DNA from: a virus
Strand: one strand, 5' to 3'
Virus record (IMG/VR): IMGVR_UViG_3300017727_001923
Location: 1-64,000 of that record
DNA length: 64,000 nt
In this document: positions 39,259-48,199 of the stretch, in pieces
Position numbering within the stretch: the stretch's first letter is position 1
How the letters are laid out: each line of letters opens with the position of its first letter
The notes under the pieces: model-generated
Told to the model about the DNA's origin: nothing
Databases searched by the model: none
Seen by the model: the letters and a program-made list of their open reading frames with translations, nothing else
Position numbers and translations under genes: made by a program

Positions 39259-39634
39259 AGCAATAAAACGTGCAGATAAAATTGATAAGATGATGAAGGA
39301 GTCTGTAAAACTTTCAGAAAAATTAAGTAAAGCAGAACAAGAACTACCATCTATGGAAGAGATTGCAAACAGTAATCGATGGTTCAAATCTGCAACACCA
39401 AAACAAACATTAGACTGGTATGTCAAATGGGTTGCATCTTCGATGTTACTCATTGGTATGTCAATGCGTGGTATCGAAGGATTGCAGTTATATGACTTGA
39501 CAATCAGTATCGGAGGTGTTATACTCTGGTTATGGGTTTCGATATTGTGGAAAGACCGTGCATTGATTGTTGTTAATTCAGTTGGTCTATTACTACTTAC
39601 ACGAAACTTAATAACTATGTTAAACGGATTATAA
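39248..39634 (+). CDS. Membrane protein with N-terminal coiled coil
   Basis: 128 residues from GTG 39248 (GTG 39251 also possible). A charged coiled-coil (KIDKMMKESVKLSEKLSK) is followed by three hydrophobic segments (WYVKWVASSMLLIGM; DLTISIGGVILWLWVSIL; ALIVVNSVGLLLL). It is probably an inner-membrane protein of unknown role. Confidence 0.65.
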   Translation: MVNKAIKRADKIDKMMKESVKLSEKLSKAEQELPSMEEIANSNRWFKSATPKQTLDWYVKWVASSMLLIGMSMRGIEGLQLYDLTISIGGVILWLWVSILWKDRALIVVNSVGLLLLTRNLITMLNGL

Positions 39635-39636
39635 TT

Positions 39637-40314
39637 ATGAATTTTATACACGAACAAATTGAACTGACTGAAATGGATGCGGTCACTACCGATACGGGGA
39701 GACAATACAAAACCCCTGACGGAATCAACCTACCATCTATTACTACAGTACTGTCGATACTGTCTCGTGATTCTATTGCAAAATGGCGTAAACGTGTGGG
39801 TGAGGAAGAGGCAAATCGTGTCTCTACTCGTGCATCTGGACGTGGTACACGTGTTCACGAAATCTGTGAGAAGTATGTAGACAATGACCCAAACTATAAA
39901 GAAGGTTATACACCTGATATCATTGAGTCATTCAATCAGTTGAAACCTATCCTAGATGAACGTCTGACTAAAGTTCATGCACAAGAAGCACCTCTCTACT
40001 CTACCCATCTGGGTGTTGCGGGTCGTGTTGACTGTGTAGGTATCTTTGATGGTAAACTATCCATCATTGATTACAAGACATCTATGAAACCTAAGAAACT
40101 AGAATGGGTCAAAAATTACTTCATGCAAGAAGCTGGTTATGCTGTAATGTGGGAAGAACGTACAGGAATGCCGATTACACAACTCGTTACTATCATTTCT
40201 GTGGACAACAATGAACCTCAAGTGTTTATTGAACACCGTGATAACTGGATAAACACATTAAAAAATACCATTAAACAGTACAATGAGGAAAATTCCACTT
40301 CCGTTTTATTATAA
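39637..40314 (+). CDS. PD-(D/E)XK nuclease (Cas4/RecB-like exonuclease)
   Basis: 225 residues. SITTVLSILSRDSIAKWR and ASGRGTRVHEICEKYV are typical of the family N-terminus. The catalytic core GVAGRVDCVGIFDGKLSIIDYKTS has the D-(x)n-D-x-K pattern, with the downstream helix MQEAGYAVMWEE holding the Q-x3-Y motif. It probably resects DNA ends. It ends at a late promoter box. Confidence 0.85.
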   Translation: MNFIHEQIELTEMDAVTTDTGRQYKTPDGINLPSITTVLSILSRDSIAKWRKRVGEEEANRVSTRASGRGTRVHEICEKYVDNDPNYKEGYTPDIIESFNQLKPILDERLTKVHAQEAPLYSTHLGVAGRVDCVGIFDGKLSIIDYKTSMKPKKLEWVKNYFMQEAGYAVMWEERTGMPITQLVTIISVDNNEPQVFIEHRDNWINTLKNTIKQYNEENSTSVLL

Positions 40315-40317
40315 ATA
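40310..40317 (+). promoter_or_regulatory. T4-type late promoter of the head-protein block
   Basis: Exact TATAAATA over the nuclease stop codon, 36 bp before the ATG at 40354. Genes to about 48187 run tightly packed behind it. Confidence 0.65.
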
Positions 40318-40353
40318 GATGTATAATTACAGTTTATAACTTATGGGATATCG

Positions 40354-41643
40354 ATGCTTCAGTTTAATCAACTTACAGAAACCTCACTAACCTTTGGGGA
40401 AATTGTGCGTCCTGATAGGGCGTATCGTGCTGACCTATTCATTACTAAGTACAAATCGGGTGAAGCATTCGAGACCACCAAGGGTGATTCGATTGTTCTA
40501 CAGTATGACCCCGCAATTGAAAAGGCAATACGTACAGGTAACAAGAAAGGTTTACCAAAACTAAAGTCACTTGATGGTACGGTCATCGCTTTTGGTCTAC
40601 TCAAAAAGACTCTAGAGTTTGGTGGTGGTACATCTGGTTCTGGTGGTGGTTCAGATAATACTCGTGCAACCGAATCCGCACAATGTGTCTATGCACAATT
40701 GATGTGGGACAATCCCAAGACCCAATTCTCACCTGACGAACTCAAGTCTGCATTCCAGAAAACAAATACCGATGCCAAGTTAGACGAGATTCTACTGGGT
40801 GATGACGAGTGGATTGCATCATCTATTAATGGTGCAAAGATTCTTCATAAAGTATTGAAGAAGAAACAGTATACGTGGCATCGTGGTTCACAGTGGGTGT
40901 CTAAACTTGAAGAAGTATACAAGAAACTCAATCGTGAAGAGAAACTATTCAGTAACGTAAACAAATGGACTCCCGCAGATATATGGGCAGTTGCTCGTGG
41001 TGCAGAAAACAAATACAACATTCATGATGCACTAAGTTTCTCAGAACTTAACAATGAACTCTTGAAAGCATATGCCGCTCGTGATATAATGGGTATATCA
41101 CTCAAGAAGATTGGGAAGAAACCTAAGTTGTCACAAGTAAATTTCCGTAAACCGTTTGTTCCACCTCAGTTTACCAAACAAACATTTGGTAAGAGAAACT
41201 TCTATGGTGCAATGGACGGATACTTATATGGGTCTGGTGGATTCCAATTACAGTTCCGATTATTCCCAACCTTCCAATGTGAAATTATTGGTAAGAAAGC
41301 AAAACATGGTAAGGTGTCCTTTGGTGGTATCAGTGATGCAATGAAGGAAGCGACTGGTAGACCTCTGACACAGAAGAAAGTCGTTGAACAATTACTTCTG
41401 AAAAACCCACAACAATTCTATGATAACTTCTGGAAGAACTATTCAATGACTACTGAGAAAGAAAGTAAAGATGAACTGTTTAAGAATCTACAGAAGAAAA
41501 AGTTTGAATGGCAAGTATCTAAATACATGGTAGTAGAACTATTTACTGCAATCAAAGGTCGGGAACAACAAGTACTTGACTATTTGGTTCGTATCGCAAA
41601 GTCACAAACAAAGAACTCTGCTGTTCACTTGAAGGTGTCGTAA
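40354..41643 (+). CDS. Late protein with capsid-targeting-like N-terminus, 429 aa
   Basis: It begins MLQFNQLTET, an LxE at residues 7-9 like T4 gp21 cleavage sites. A Gly/Ser linker (GGGTSGSGGGS) is near residue 90. The rest is basic and aromatic-rich (KPFVPPQFTKQTFGKRNFYG; FQLQFRLFPTFQCEI). No enzyme motif is recognised. It is probably a virion or head-internal protein made late. It overlaps the next gene by 1 bp. Confidence 0.65.
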   Translation: MLQFNQLTETSLTFGEIVRPDRAYRADLFITKYKSGEAFETTKGDSIVLQYDPAIEKAIRTGNKKGLPKLKSLDGTVIAFGLLKKTLEFGGGTSGSGGGSDNTRATESAQCVYAQLMWDNPKTQFSPDELKSAFQKTNTDAKLDEILLGDDEWIASSINGAKILHKVLKKKQYTWHRGSQWVSKLEEVYKKLNREEKLFSNVNKWTPADIWAVARGAENKYNIHDALSFSELNNELLKAYAARDIMGISLKKIGKKPKLSQVNFRKPFVPPQFTKQTFGKRNFYGAMDGYLYGSGGFQLQFRLFPTFQCEIIGKKAKHGKVSFGGISDAMKEATGRPLTQKKVVEQLLLKNPQQFYDNFWKNYSMTTEKESKDELFKNLQKKKFEWQVSKYMVVELFTAIKGREQQVLDYLVRIAKSQTKNSAVHLKVS

Positions 41644-42863
41644 TGAAGTTTAATGATTTTATAACAGAACAGAAAAACACTCACATGACCCACATTGAGG
41701 ATAAGGTTCTCTATGGGGGTGTCAATGGTACACGTCAAGCAATCAATGCACTACGTGAACTCCGTGACATGTTATCTGGACAAACTGACTCTAAACTGTC
41801 CACAAAATGGGATGGCGCTCCCGCAATCTTCTGTGGTCAAGACCCTAGTGACGGAAACTTCTTTGTTGCGAAGAAAGGTATCTTTGCGAAGAATCCTAAA
41901 ATCTACAAGTCTGAAGCGGACATTAAAGCGGACATGAGTGGTGACCTTGCAGACAAGATGAGTCTTGCATTGAAACATCTACCAGAACTTGGTATTAAAG
42001 GTGTGATTCAAGGAGACTTCTTGTTTTCAAAACCAGACGTTAGTACCGATACTATTGATGGTCAGAAGTATACAACCTTTCACCCGAATACAATCATCTA
42101 TGCAATACCCTATGACCAAGCGGATGCAGTCCGTAAAGCAAAGATTGGTATTGTATGGCATACCACATATACTGGTAAAGACTTTATGTCGATGAAAGCG
42201 ACATATGGTGTAAACGTGTCGAAATTTAAGAGTTCTGTAAACATATGGTCACAGGATGCAATGTTGCGTGATGTGTCTGGTGCGACTATGAATAAGAAAG
42301 AATCCGCAGAGGTAACCAAACATTTGTCCGATGCGGGTAAGATATTCAATAAGATATCTGGTTCTACTCTGCGTGAGTTAGAAAATAATAAAGACCTTGC
42401 AACCCTGATTGAACAGTACAATAACACTTTTGTGCGGAATCAAACTGTGATTGGCAACACTAATACGCACGTTCAAGGTCTAATCAAGTGGTTGAACGAA
42501 AAATTTAAGAAAGAAGCAGATAAACGTAGTACTGATAAAGGTAAGATGGTACAATTTAAGAAGTTAGAAGAGTTAATGAAGTTCTTCTCTCCAAGAAATA
42601 AAAAGAACTTAGTTGCAATGTTTGACTTACAAAAGAATATAGTTCTTGCAAAATTAAAACTTATAAATAAACTTAATAGCATAAGTTCATATGACACCTT
42701 TGTTCAGACCAAGAAAGGTTATAAGGTAAAGACTGGTGCAGAAGGATTTGTTGCTATTGACAAACTGGGTGGTGATGCGGTCAAGTTGGTTGACCGTCTT
42801 GAATTTTCATATAATAACTTCAGTCCAGATATACTGAAGGGATGGGATAAACCAAAGAGGTAA
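41643..42863 (+). CDS. Ligase-like (KxDG) nucleotidyltransferase, predicted head protein
   Basis: 406 residues. The N-terminus MKFNDFITEQ matches a T4 capsid-targeting sequence (I-x-E). The core resembles the DNA/RNA ligase nucleotidyltransferase fold: motif I STKWDGAPAIFCG with KxDG at about 55-58, then KGVIQGDFLFSKP similar to motif III. Family context is DUF6267-like proteins of T4-like phages. If packaged it could join or modify nucleic acid right after injection. Activity is unproven. Confidence 0.7.
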   Translation: MKFNDFITEQKNTHMTHIEDKVLYGGVNGTRQAINALRELRDMLSGQTDSKLSTKWDGAPAIFCGQDPSDGNFFVAKKGIFAKNPKIYKSEADIKADMSGDLADKMSLALKHLPELGIKGVIQGDFLFSKPDVSTDTIDGQKYTTFHPNTIIYAIPYDQADAVRKAKIGIVWHTTYTGKDFMSMKATYGVNVSKFKSSVNIWSQDAMLRDVSGATMNKKESAEVTKHLSDAGKIFNKISGSTLRELENNKDLATLIEQYNNTFVRNQTVIGNTNTHVQGLIKWLNEKFKKEADKRSTDKGKMVQFKKLEELMKFFSPRNKKNLVAMFDLQKNIVLAKLKLINKLNSISSYDTFVQTKKGYKVKTGAEGFVAIDKLGGDAVKLVDRLEFSYNNFSPDILKGWDKPKR

Positions 42864-42866
42864 ACT

Positions 42867-43250
42867 ATGTCCAAACCAATAGGACTAAAAGAATTCTTAA
42901 AAATTCTAGAGCAACCAGACGAAGCGTTGAATATGCAACAACGTATGAAACTGGCACGTTCGCTCAAGAAGAATAAAGCAAAAATTGCAATGGGTCGCAA
43001 ACGTGCGGCACGTAAAGTTGCATCTCCAGAGAAACTCAAAAAACGTGCAATGAAACAAGCACGTATGACTTTCCTCAAGAAAATCACTAAAGGTGCTGAT
43101 AAGGGTGACCTATCTATGGGTCGTAGAGCATCAATTGAGAAACGCCTAGATAAGATGAAACCCAAAATACAGAAACTCGCAAAGAAATTACTTCCAAAAG
43201 TTCGTAAGGGTGAATTGGAACGTAAACGAGGTGGAAACAAAAGTGATTAA
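42867..43250 (+). CDS. Very basic late protein, predicted head-internal
   Basis: 127 residues. The N-terminus GLKEFLKILEQPDEAL carries an I-x-E site (about residue 15). The rest is Lys/Arg-rich helix (KLARSLKKNKAKIAMGRKRA; KKRAMKQARMTFLKKITKGA). Such composition fits T4 internal proteins or a DNA-condensing core component. It overlaps the next gene by 8 bp. Confidence 0.65.
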   Translation: MSKPIGLKEFLKILEQPDEALNMQQRMKLARSLKKNKAKIAMGRKRAARKVASPEKLKKRAMKQARMTFLKKITKGADKGDLSMGRRASIEKRLDKMKPKIQKLAKKLLPKVRKGELERKRGGNKSD

Positions 43251-44631
43251 AGATTTTAAATCATATCTAGTCGAAGAGGCAAAAGAAGTTTATTTTACAT
43301 TTGGTAGAATGAACCCGCCTACGATTGGACATGGAAAAGTATTAGATACTATAGCAAAAAAAGCAAAGGGTGCAGACTATAAAGTCTATGTATCCCAATC
43401 AACGGGCGCTAAAGACCCGTTGTCATATTCTGACAAAGTAAAACACCTACGTAAGATGTTACCAAAACATGGTCGTAATATCATGGTAGATAAAGGTGTA
43501 AGAAATGTATTTGATATTGCTGCAAAATTGTATGACCAAGGATACAAAAAAATAACCATGGTAGTCGGTGAAGACCGTCTCCGTGAGTTTGAAGTATTGT
43601 TGAACAAATACAACGGTAAGAAAGCACGTCATGGGTTCTATAACTTTGAATCAATCAATGTTGTATCTGCGGGAAGGAGAGACCCAGACGCAGAAGGTGT
43701 GGAAGGAATGTCTGCATCTAAACAACGTGCGAACGCAAAGGACAATGATTATCAAGCGTTTATTCAAGGTGTTCCATCTGGAATGTCTGACCGTGATACA
43801 CGTAAGTTGTTCAATGATGTAAGGAAGGGGTTAGGTCTCAAGGAAGAGACATCTTTCAAACGTCATATTGAAATGGGTCATCTTTCAGAAACAAGAGAAC
43901 AATTCGTCAAAGGTGAGTTGTTTGAACTTGGTGATACTGTTGTTATTAAAGAAAGCGAAGAGGTCGGTGTCATTACAGTCCTTGGTGCAAACTATGTCAT
44001 TGTAGAATGTGGTGACAGAAAGATGCGTAAGTGGTTAGATGCAGTAGAATTAGTAGAGAAGAAAGCTGTACAAGACCCTGACATCAAAGACAAAGAAGGT
44101 ACTCAACCCGCCAAGTATCACAAGGGACTAAAGAAGTCTACTAAAAACAAACGTGACGCACACTTCAAGAAACATGGTAAGAAAGCAGACGATGATGAGT
44201 CTGCATATAAGCCAGCGCCTGGCGATAAGACCGCAAAGACTAAACCATCCAAGTACACCAAAGCATTCAAAGACATGTATGACGAAGATTGTTGGGATGG
44301 GTACAAACAAGTTGGTATGAAGAAAAAAGGTAACAAGAGTGTTCCTAATTGCGTACCAGTAAATGAGTATGGCGGCCCTAAAATCTCCAAAGCAGATTAC
44401 CTGAAGAAACAACGTAGTGGTATTACTATCTCTACATCCGAAAATGCGGGTGAAGAAGGAACAAATAAACTTCTCAAGAAGTACAAAAAAGATACTCCAA
44501 TGGAAGATGCAGTCGCAAACGCAAAAGATAGAATCAAAGCAGAGAAGGAAAGGGACAAAAAGAAACATGATGGAATTCTTGACCGTGCCAGACTTGCTCG
44601 TGCAAAAGCAAAAAATAGGGAAACCAAGTGA
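43243..44631 (+). CDS. TxGH nucleotidyltransferase with capsid-targeting N-terminus
   Basis: 462 residues from GTG 43243; MIKDFKSYLVEE supplies an L-x-E site. A Rossmann nucleotidyltransferase domain follows: VYFTFGRMNPPTIGHGKVL with TxGH, then ITMVVGEDRLREF and ASKQRANAKDND near its end. A beta barrel-like middle and a Lys-rich C-terminal half come after. The fold adenylylates or cytidylylates small substrates. As a predicted injected protein it may act on host cofactors or pools. Confidence 0.75.
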   Translation: MIKDFKSYLVEEAKEVYFTFGRMNPPTIGHGKVLDTIAKKAKGADYKVYVSQSTGAKDPLSYSDKVKHLRKMLPKHGRNIMVDKGVRNVFDIAAKLYDQGYKKITMVVGEDRLREFEVLLNKYNGKKARHGFYNFESINVVSAGRRDPDAEGVEGMSASKQRANAKDNDYQAFIQGVPSGMSDRDTRKLFNDVRKGLGLKEETSFKRHIEMGHLSETREQFVKGELFELGDTVVIKESEEVGVITVLGANYVIVECGDRKMRKWLDAVELVEKKAVQDPDIKDKEGTQPAKYHKGLKKSTKNKRDAHFKKHGKKADDDESAYKPAPGDKTAKTKPSKYTKAFKDMYDEDCWDGYKQVGMKKKGNKSVPNCVPVNEYGGPKISKADYLKKQRSGITISTSENAGEEGTNKLLKKYKKDTPMEDAVANAKDRIKAEKERDKKKHDGILDRARLARAKAKNRETK

Positions 44632-44855
44632 ACAAATTTAATCAACATATCGAAGAAGGTGCGTTGGCAGACAAGTCCAAGAAGTCTGGTATCTCTGTAG
44701 ACACTCTTCGCAAAGTTTATAATCGTGGTGTTGCCGCATGGAAGACTGGTCATAGGCCAGGCACTACCCCTCAACAATGGGGATATGCACGTGTGAACGC
44801 CTTCATAGTAAAGAAGAAAAAAGGTGGGTTGAACCACGATAAGGATTTAGCGTAA
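44628..44855 (+). CDS. Small basic late protein (DUF5824-like)
   Basis: 75 residues: MNKFNQHIEEGALADKSKKS with an I-x-E site, then TLRKVYNRGVAAWKTGHRPG and TTPQQWGYARVNAFI. The pattern is a recurring phage module (RGxAAWxTGHRPGxTxxQW). It is a predicted head-internal protein of unknown activity. It overlaps neighbours by 4 bp and 1 bp. Confidence 0.7.
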   Translation: MNKFNQHIEEGALADKSKKSGISVDTLRKVYNRGVAAWKTGHRPGTTPQQWGYARVNAFIVKKKKGGLNHDKDLA

Positions 44856-46042
44856 TGAAAACATTAGAACAAATACTCGAAGGTAAAGACTTCGAACCTC
44901 ATATGATGTATGACCCAAAGACTGGTAAAGGTTACAAGGCAGAAAAACCTGAAGACCATGAACGTATGAAGAAGATGGGATACTCTCACGAGAAACCAGA
45001 AGTCAAAGAAGACTTAAAAGAAGAGATGATTTCTTACAGAGTTAAGAAGATGCAGAAACCTGAAGAAGATAAGTTTCAAAAATCTGCTAAGATGATGGGT
45101 TTAAAGTATACTAGTAATAAAGGTAGAGACGATACAGTAATCGTTATAAGTGGCACTAAAAAGAAACTCAGAGACTTTGATTCAGTAGTTAGAGGCAAAT
45201 CATCATACGGTGACCCTTCAACAATCAAACATTTTGACGAAGGTTCGTTCTGGGGTCAAGACAAAATGGCAAAATCTATAGACAAAAAGATGTCAAAGAC
45301 TCATGTCAGACTTACAAGAGACAGTAAGGGTGGATACGAAAGAGCGACAATACCTAAGAAAGACAAAAAGAAAATTGCACAAATGAAGAAAGACGGATAC
45401 AAAATAGACCCTACGTTTTCTAAAGAGTCTTTAGATGAACAACACCAAGAAGCATTAGATATGTTGCAAGAAAACTACAGAACTCTTGCACGTAAAGGTA
45501 TGGGTACTGAGACTAAGAAGGATGCACGAGTAGGTTTGGAGTTAGATTTCTATGAGACTGAACGTGGTGACAAAGTATTCGGTAAGATTATCAAAGTAAC
45601 TGGTACTGGATACACTGTACAAGCAATGGAACGTGGTAATAGTAAGAAGTATACCTTCAAGTTCCATGACCGTGCAAAAGCAAAGAAACTTCTTGAAGCA
45701 AGAGACTTCATGGAAAACTACCGTGCAAAACGTGATGCAATGAGAGATATGCCTAAACGTGGAAAAGACTCTGCGGATGATGACATTGAAGCGAATGACG
45801 ATGACCGTAAAGCTGCATCTAAGAATGTTCTTATGCAAATCCGTAAAGCATCTGACCTACCTAAAGGTGGCCCGATTGAATTTGAAGGTGGTAAGAAAGG
45901 TAAGATTTCACAAGACGATGCAAAGAAAATATCTAAACTATTTGATATATTAAAGAAACCATCTGACAAACAAAAGTTTCAGAAAGTAATATCAAAAGAC
46001 TTGAGAAGTATTCAAGCACTATTAAAAAGGTTAGGTAAATGA
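44855..46042 (+). CDS. Late Lys-rich multi-domain protein, predicted head-internal
   Basis: 395 residues beginning MKTLEQILEGKDFEPHMMYD, with I-x-E at 7-9. A short KTGKGYKAEKPEDHERMKKM module follows. Later come a DUF-like beta region (DARVGLELDFYETERGDKVF) and a helical C-terminus (KISKLFDILKKPSDKQKFQ). It is strongly basic overall. It lacks enzyme motifs I recognise. Confidence 0.65.
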   Translation: MKTLEQILEGKDFEPHMMYDPKTGKGYKAEKPEDHERMKKMGYSHEKPEVKEDLKEEMISYRVKKMQKPEEDKFQKSAKMMGLKYTSNKGRDDTVIVISGTKKKLRDFDSVVRGKSSYGDPSTIKHFDEGSFWGQDKMAKSIDKKMSKTHVRLTRDSKGGYERATIPKKDKKKIAQMKKDGYKIDPTFSKESLDEQHQEALDMLQENYRTLARKGMGTETKKDARVGLELDFYETERGDKVFGKIIKVTGTGYTVQAMERGNSKKYTFKFHDRAKAKKLLEARDFMENYRAKRDAMRDMPKRGKDSADDDIEANDDDRKAASKNVLMQIRKASDLPKGGPIEFEGGKKGKISQDDAKKISKLFDILKKPSDKQKFQKVISKDLRSIQALLKRLGK

Positions 46043-46248
46043 AAGATTTAAAGAATTTTATGGAAGCAAAAAAGATGAAAGGACTGAGTCTTTATGGTTC
46101 TGAAATATCGAACATAAAAGGAAAAGACGGTAAACTATATAATGCAAAACCCGTACTTATGGGTGGTAAATTATCATATAGAGTTGAAGACCAATTTGGT
46201 AAATTTGAAACTCTTCCGTTAAAAAAATTCGCTGCTAAGTTCGGTTAG
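46039..46248 (+). CDS. Small late protein, 69 aa
   Basis: MKDLKNFMEAKKMKGLSLYG resembles the shared N-terminal element of this block, although the cleavage residue pattern is F-M-E. The rest is a small beta-rich domain (SYRVEDQFGKFETLPLKKF). It overlaps the upstream gene by 4 bp. Confidence 0.6.
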   Translation: MKDLKNFMEAKKMKGLSLYGSEISNIKGKDGKLYNAKPVLMGGKLSYRVEDQFGKFETLPLKKFAAKFG

Positions 46249-46503
46249 ATGAAAAAGTTTAGTGCATTCTCTACAATCTATGAGGAAGAAAAACGTCTTC
46301 ATAAATTAAAAGAAAAAAGTATGTTAATTACTGGAGATGACCACGCCCTAGATATAGTTCTAGGAGACTTAAAAAAGAAAATGTTTAATAACATTCGACA
46401 TAACAAAATGGGTTTTGTGAATGGTATTGCAAAGATGGTAAGATATAAGTTGGATAAGGCTAAGCAACAAAAAGGTAAAGTGGCACTAGTGCCGATTAAA
46501 TAG
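46249..46503 (+). CDS. Small basic late protein, 84 aa
   Basis: MKKFSAFSTIYEEEKRLHKL includes an I-x-E site. The protein is basic and helical (LGDLKKKMFNNIRHNKMGFV) and ends KGKVALVPIK. It directly abuts both neighbours. It is a predicted head-internal protein. Confidence 0.6.
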   Translation: MKKFSAFSTIYEEEKRLHKLKEKSMLITGDDHALDIVLGDLKKKMFNNIRHNKMGFVNGIAKMVRYKLDKAKQQKGKVALVPIK

Positions 46504-46504
46504 T

Positions 46505-47245
46505 ATGCCTAGAAATTATAAAAAAGAATATGAGAATTATCATTCTCGACCTGACCAAAAGAAAAGACGTGCAGCACGTAATGCCGCTCGTAAAATGCTA
46601 AAGGGAAGAAAAGAACTTACCGATGAGAAAGATGTTCATCATAAGGATAATGACCCATTAAACAACGATAAATCTAATCTCTCTATTGTATCACAAAAGT
46701 ATAACAGAAGAGAACCTAGATTGAGGACTGAAATGAAAACATTTAGTGACCACTGTAAATGTGGACACGAATCTGGACTAGTAGAGAGTAATCTTTACAG
46801 AGTAGGTTCAGAAGCGTATTTTAAATACTGGAGAGACATTCGAGAAGAGTGGGAAAAAGGTAACGTAATGATTGAACCATCTGAAGTGGAAATCATGGAA
46901 GGTGACCTTGGTAAATTCGCACGTTTTAATAATGAGAATGTTGCACTAGATTGTATCTTCGAAGAGGAGAAACAACCAGAACTAAACAAACCAAAAGCGG
47001 GTGGGCCGAAGAAATACTATGTGTATGTCAAAGACCCCTCTTCTGGTAATATTAAAAAAGTATCTTGGGGTGACACCACTGGACTCAAAGTCAAGTTGAG
47101 TGACCCGAAGGCACGTAAGTCATTTGCTGCAAGACATGATTGTGCAAATAAGACAGACAAAACAAAAGCGGGATACTGGGCATGTAGATTGCCTAGATAT
47201 GCTAAACAATTAGGATTAAGTGGTGGAGGAAATTTCTTTTGGTAA
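46505..47245 (+). CDS. HNH-like protein fused to a DUF5872-like C-terminal domain
   Basis: 246 residues. The N-terminal part is an HNH-type module: RRAARNAARKMLKGRKELTD, then DVHHKDNDPLNNDKSNLSIV. The C-terminal part (YYVYVKDPSSGNIKKVSWGD; KSFAARHDCANKTDKTKAGY) is a separate phage domain ending near GLSGGGNFFW. A second MKTF element at about residue 77 marks the junction. It may be a nuclease fused to a structural or packaged domain. Confidence 0.7.
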   Translation: MPRNYKKEYENYHSRPDQKKRRAARNAARKMLKGRKELTDEKDVHHKDNDPLNNDKSNLSIVSQKYNRREPRLRTEMKTFSDHCKCGHESGLVESNLYRVGSEAYFKYWRDIREEWEKGNVMIEPSEVEIMEGDLGKFARFNNENVALDCIFEEEKQPELNKPKAGGPKKYYVYVKDPSSGNIKKVSWGDTTGLKVKLSDPKARKSFAARHDCANKTDKTKAGYWACRLPRYAKQLGLSGGGNFFW

Positions 47246-47508
47246 AACCTTATACTGAGTTGAAGTGTAGTAATGGTAAGATAAGGGTTTTTAGGGAAAA
47301 TGTCAAAGAAGAAGATTTAATCTGGCACAGAGATTTAAAAGATAGAAGTGTACATGTACTGGAAGGTCATGGATGGTGTTTACAGAAGGATAACGAAGTA
47401 CCACTTGACCTGTTAGAAGGACATACTTACAGTATTAACAAGATGGAATATCATCGTGTTATTAAAGGTAAAGGTGATTTGGTTATTAGAATATATGAAG
47501 GTACTTAA
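47239..47508 (+). CDS. Small cupin-like protein
   Basis: 89 residues from TTG 47239 (7-bp overlap; no ATG available). A beta-sandwich pattern is seen: EEDLIWHRDLKDRSVHVLEG, then VPLDLLEGHTYSINKMEYHR and LVIRIYEG. This resembles single-domain cupins. The function is unknown. It overlaps the next gene by 14 bp. Confidence 0.6.
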   Translation: MVKPYTELKCSNGKIRVFRENVKEEDLIWHRDLKDRSVHVLEGHGWCLQKDNEVPLDLLEGHTYSINKMEYHRVIKGKGDLVIRIYEGT

Positions 47509-48187
47509 TGTAATTTATCGTGGTGGGGCTGGTGGTGAATTTTTTGGTGGACTCTTACAAGAACTTGAAGAGATTGCAACCAAAGAAATCATAACTAATC
47601 CTGAGACGGAAAGATGGTTTTTGAAGAGAGAAGATTACCAGTCACATGAAATAGAAGTGACCAGAGGGAATCCTAGAGAAGTTCAGAAACCAAAATGGGA
47701 TAAAGACTTGTGGAATGTTAGACTAGACCACGGGTATGGATTCCCAATTAATCAAGAGTTCTGGACAGAGTATTGTTGGAACGATTGGGATGAGACGAAG
47801 ACTATTGTGTTCCTCTCAAAAACTAGAGAAAGTTTGGATTATACTCAACAACTTGCAAAGTGTAAGTTAGTTAGAGATGAAGACAGAGAAGCTGGTATGA
47901 ATATGATTAAGGATGGTATTCTTGCTCATGACCAGTTTTGGAATAGACCGTGGGAATCACAGGCAGAGATGTTTGCGATGTGGATGGATACAATACCCAC
48001 AGAACATTCCATGTTATTGGTTGACCCTTGTGAGTTGTTTTTTAATAACAAGGATGATACCAAGACAGAATTAAAGAGAGTCAGTGAATATTTGGGTATG
48101 AAAATACCAAGTAACTGGCAAAATAAGGTAGAAAGTTATAGAGTTAGAAATCAAACTCTTATAAATAACACTATAACTTACATTTGA
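47495..48187 (+). CDS. P-loop/sulfotransferase-like hypothetical protein
   Basis: 230 residues from ATG 47495. The first strand-loop VIYRGGAGGEFFGGLLQEL resembles the nucleotide-binding start of sulfotransferase-like phage proteins. HSMLLVDPCELFFNNKDDTK and the C-terminal YLGMKIPSNWQNKVESYR are also typical. The substrate is unknown. A late promoter box overlaps its 3' end. Confidence 0.6.
   Translation: MKVLNVIYRGGAGGEFFGGLLQELEEIATKEIITNPETERWFLKREDYQSHEIEVTRGNPREVQKPKWDKDLWNVRLDHGYGFPINQEFWTEYCWNDWDETKTIVFLSKTRESLDYTQQLAKCKLVRDEDREAGMNMIKDGILAHDQFWNRPWESQAEMFAMWMDTIPTEHSMLLVDPCELFFNNKDDTKTELKRVSEYLGMKIPSNWQNKVESYRVRNQTLINNTITYI
48160..48167 (+). promoter_or_regulatory. T4-type late promoter box
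   Basis: Exact TATAAATA near the end of the upstream gene, 32 bp before the ATG at 48200. Confidence 0.5.
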
Positions 48188-48199
48188 TGGGAACAAGTA

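Noticed and set aside
2498-42669. TATAAATA matches near 2498, 12030, 31157 and 42662
   Set aside because: They lie inside conserved coding regions away from gene starts and can be explained by codon use. They were not called as promoters.
42719-43240. Long - strand ORF of 173 codons opposite the basic late protein
   Set aside because: It is the mirror of a Lys/Arg-rich coding gene, low in complexity, with no coupling or ribosome-binding site.
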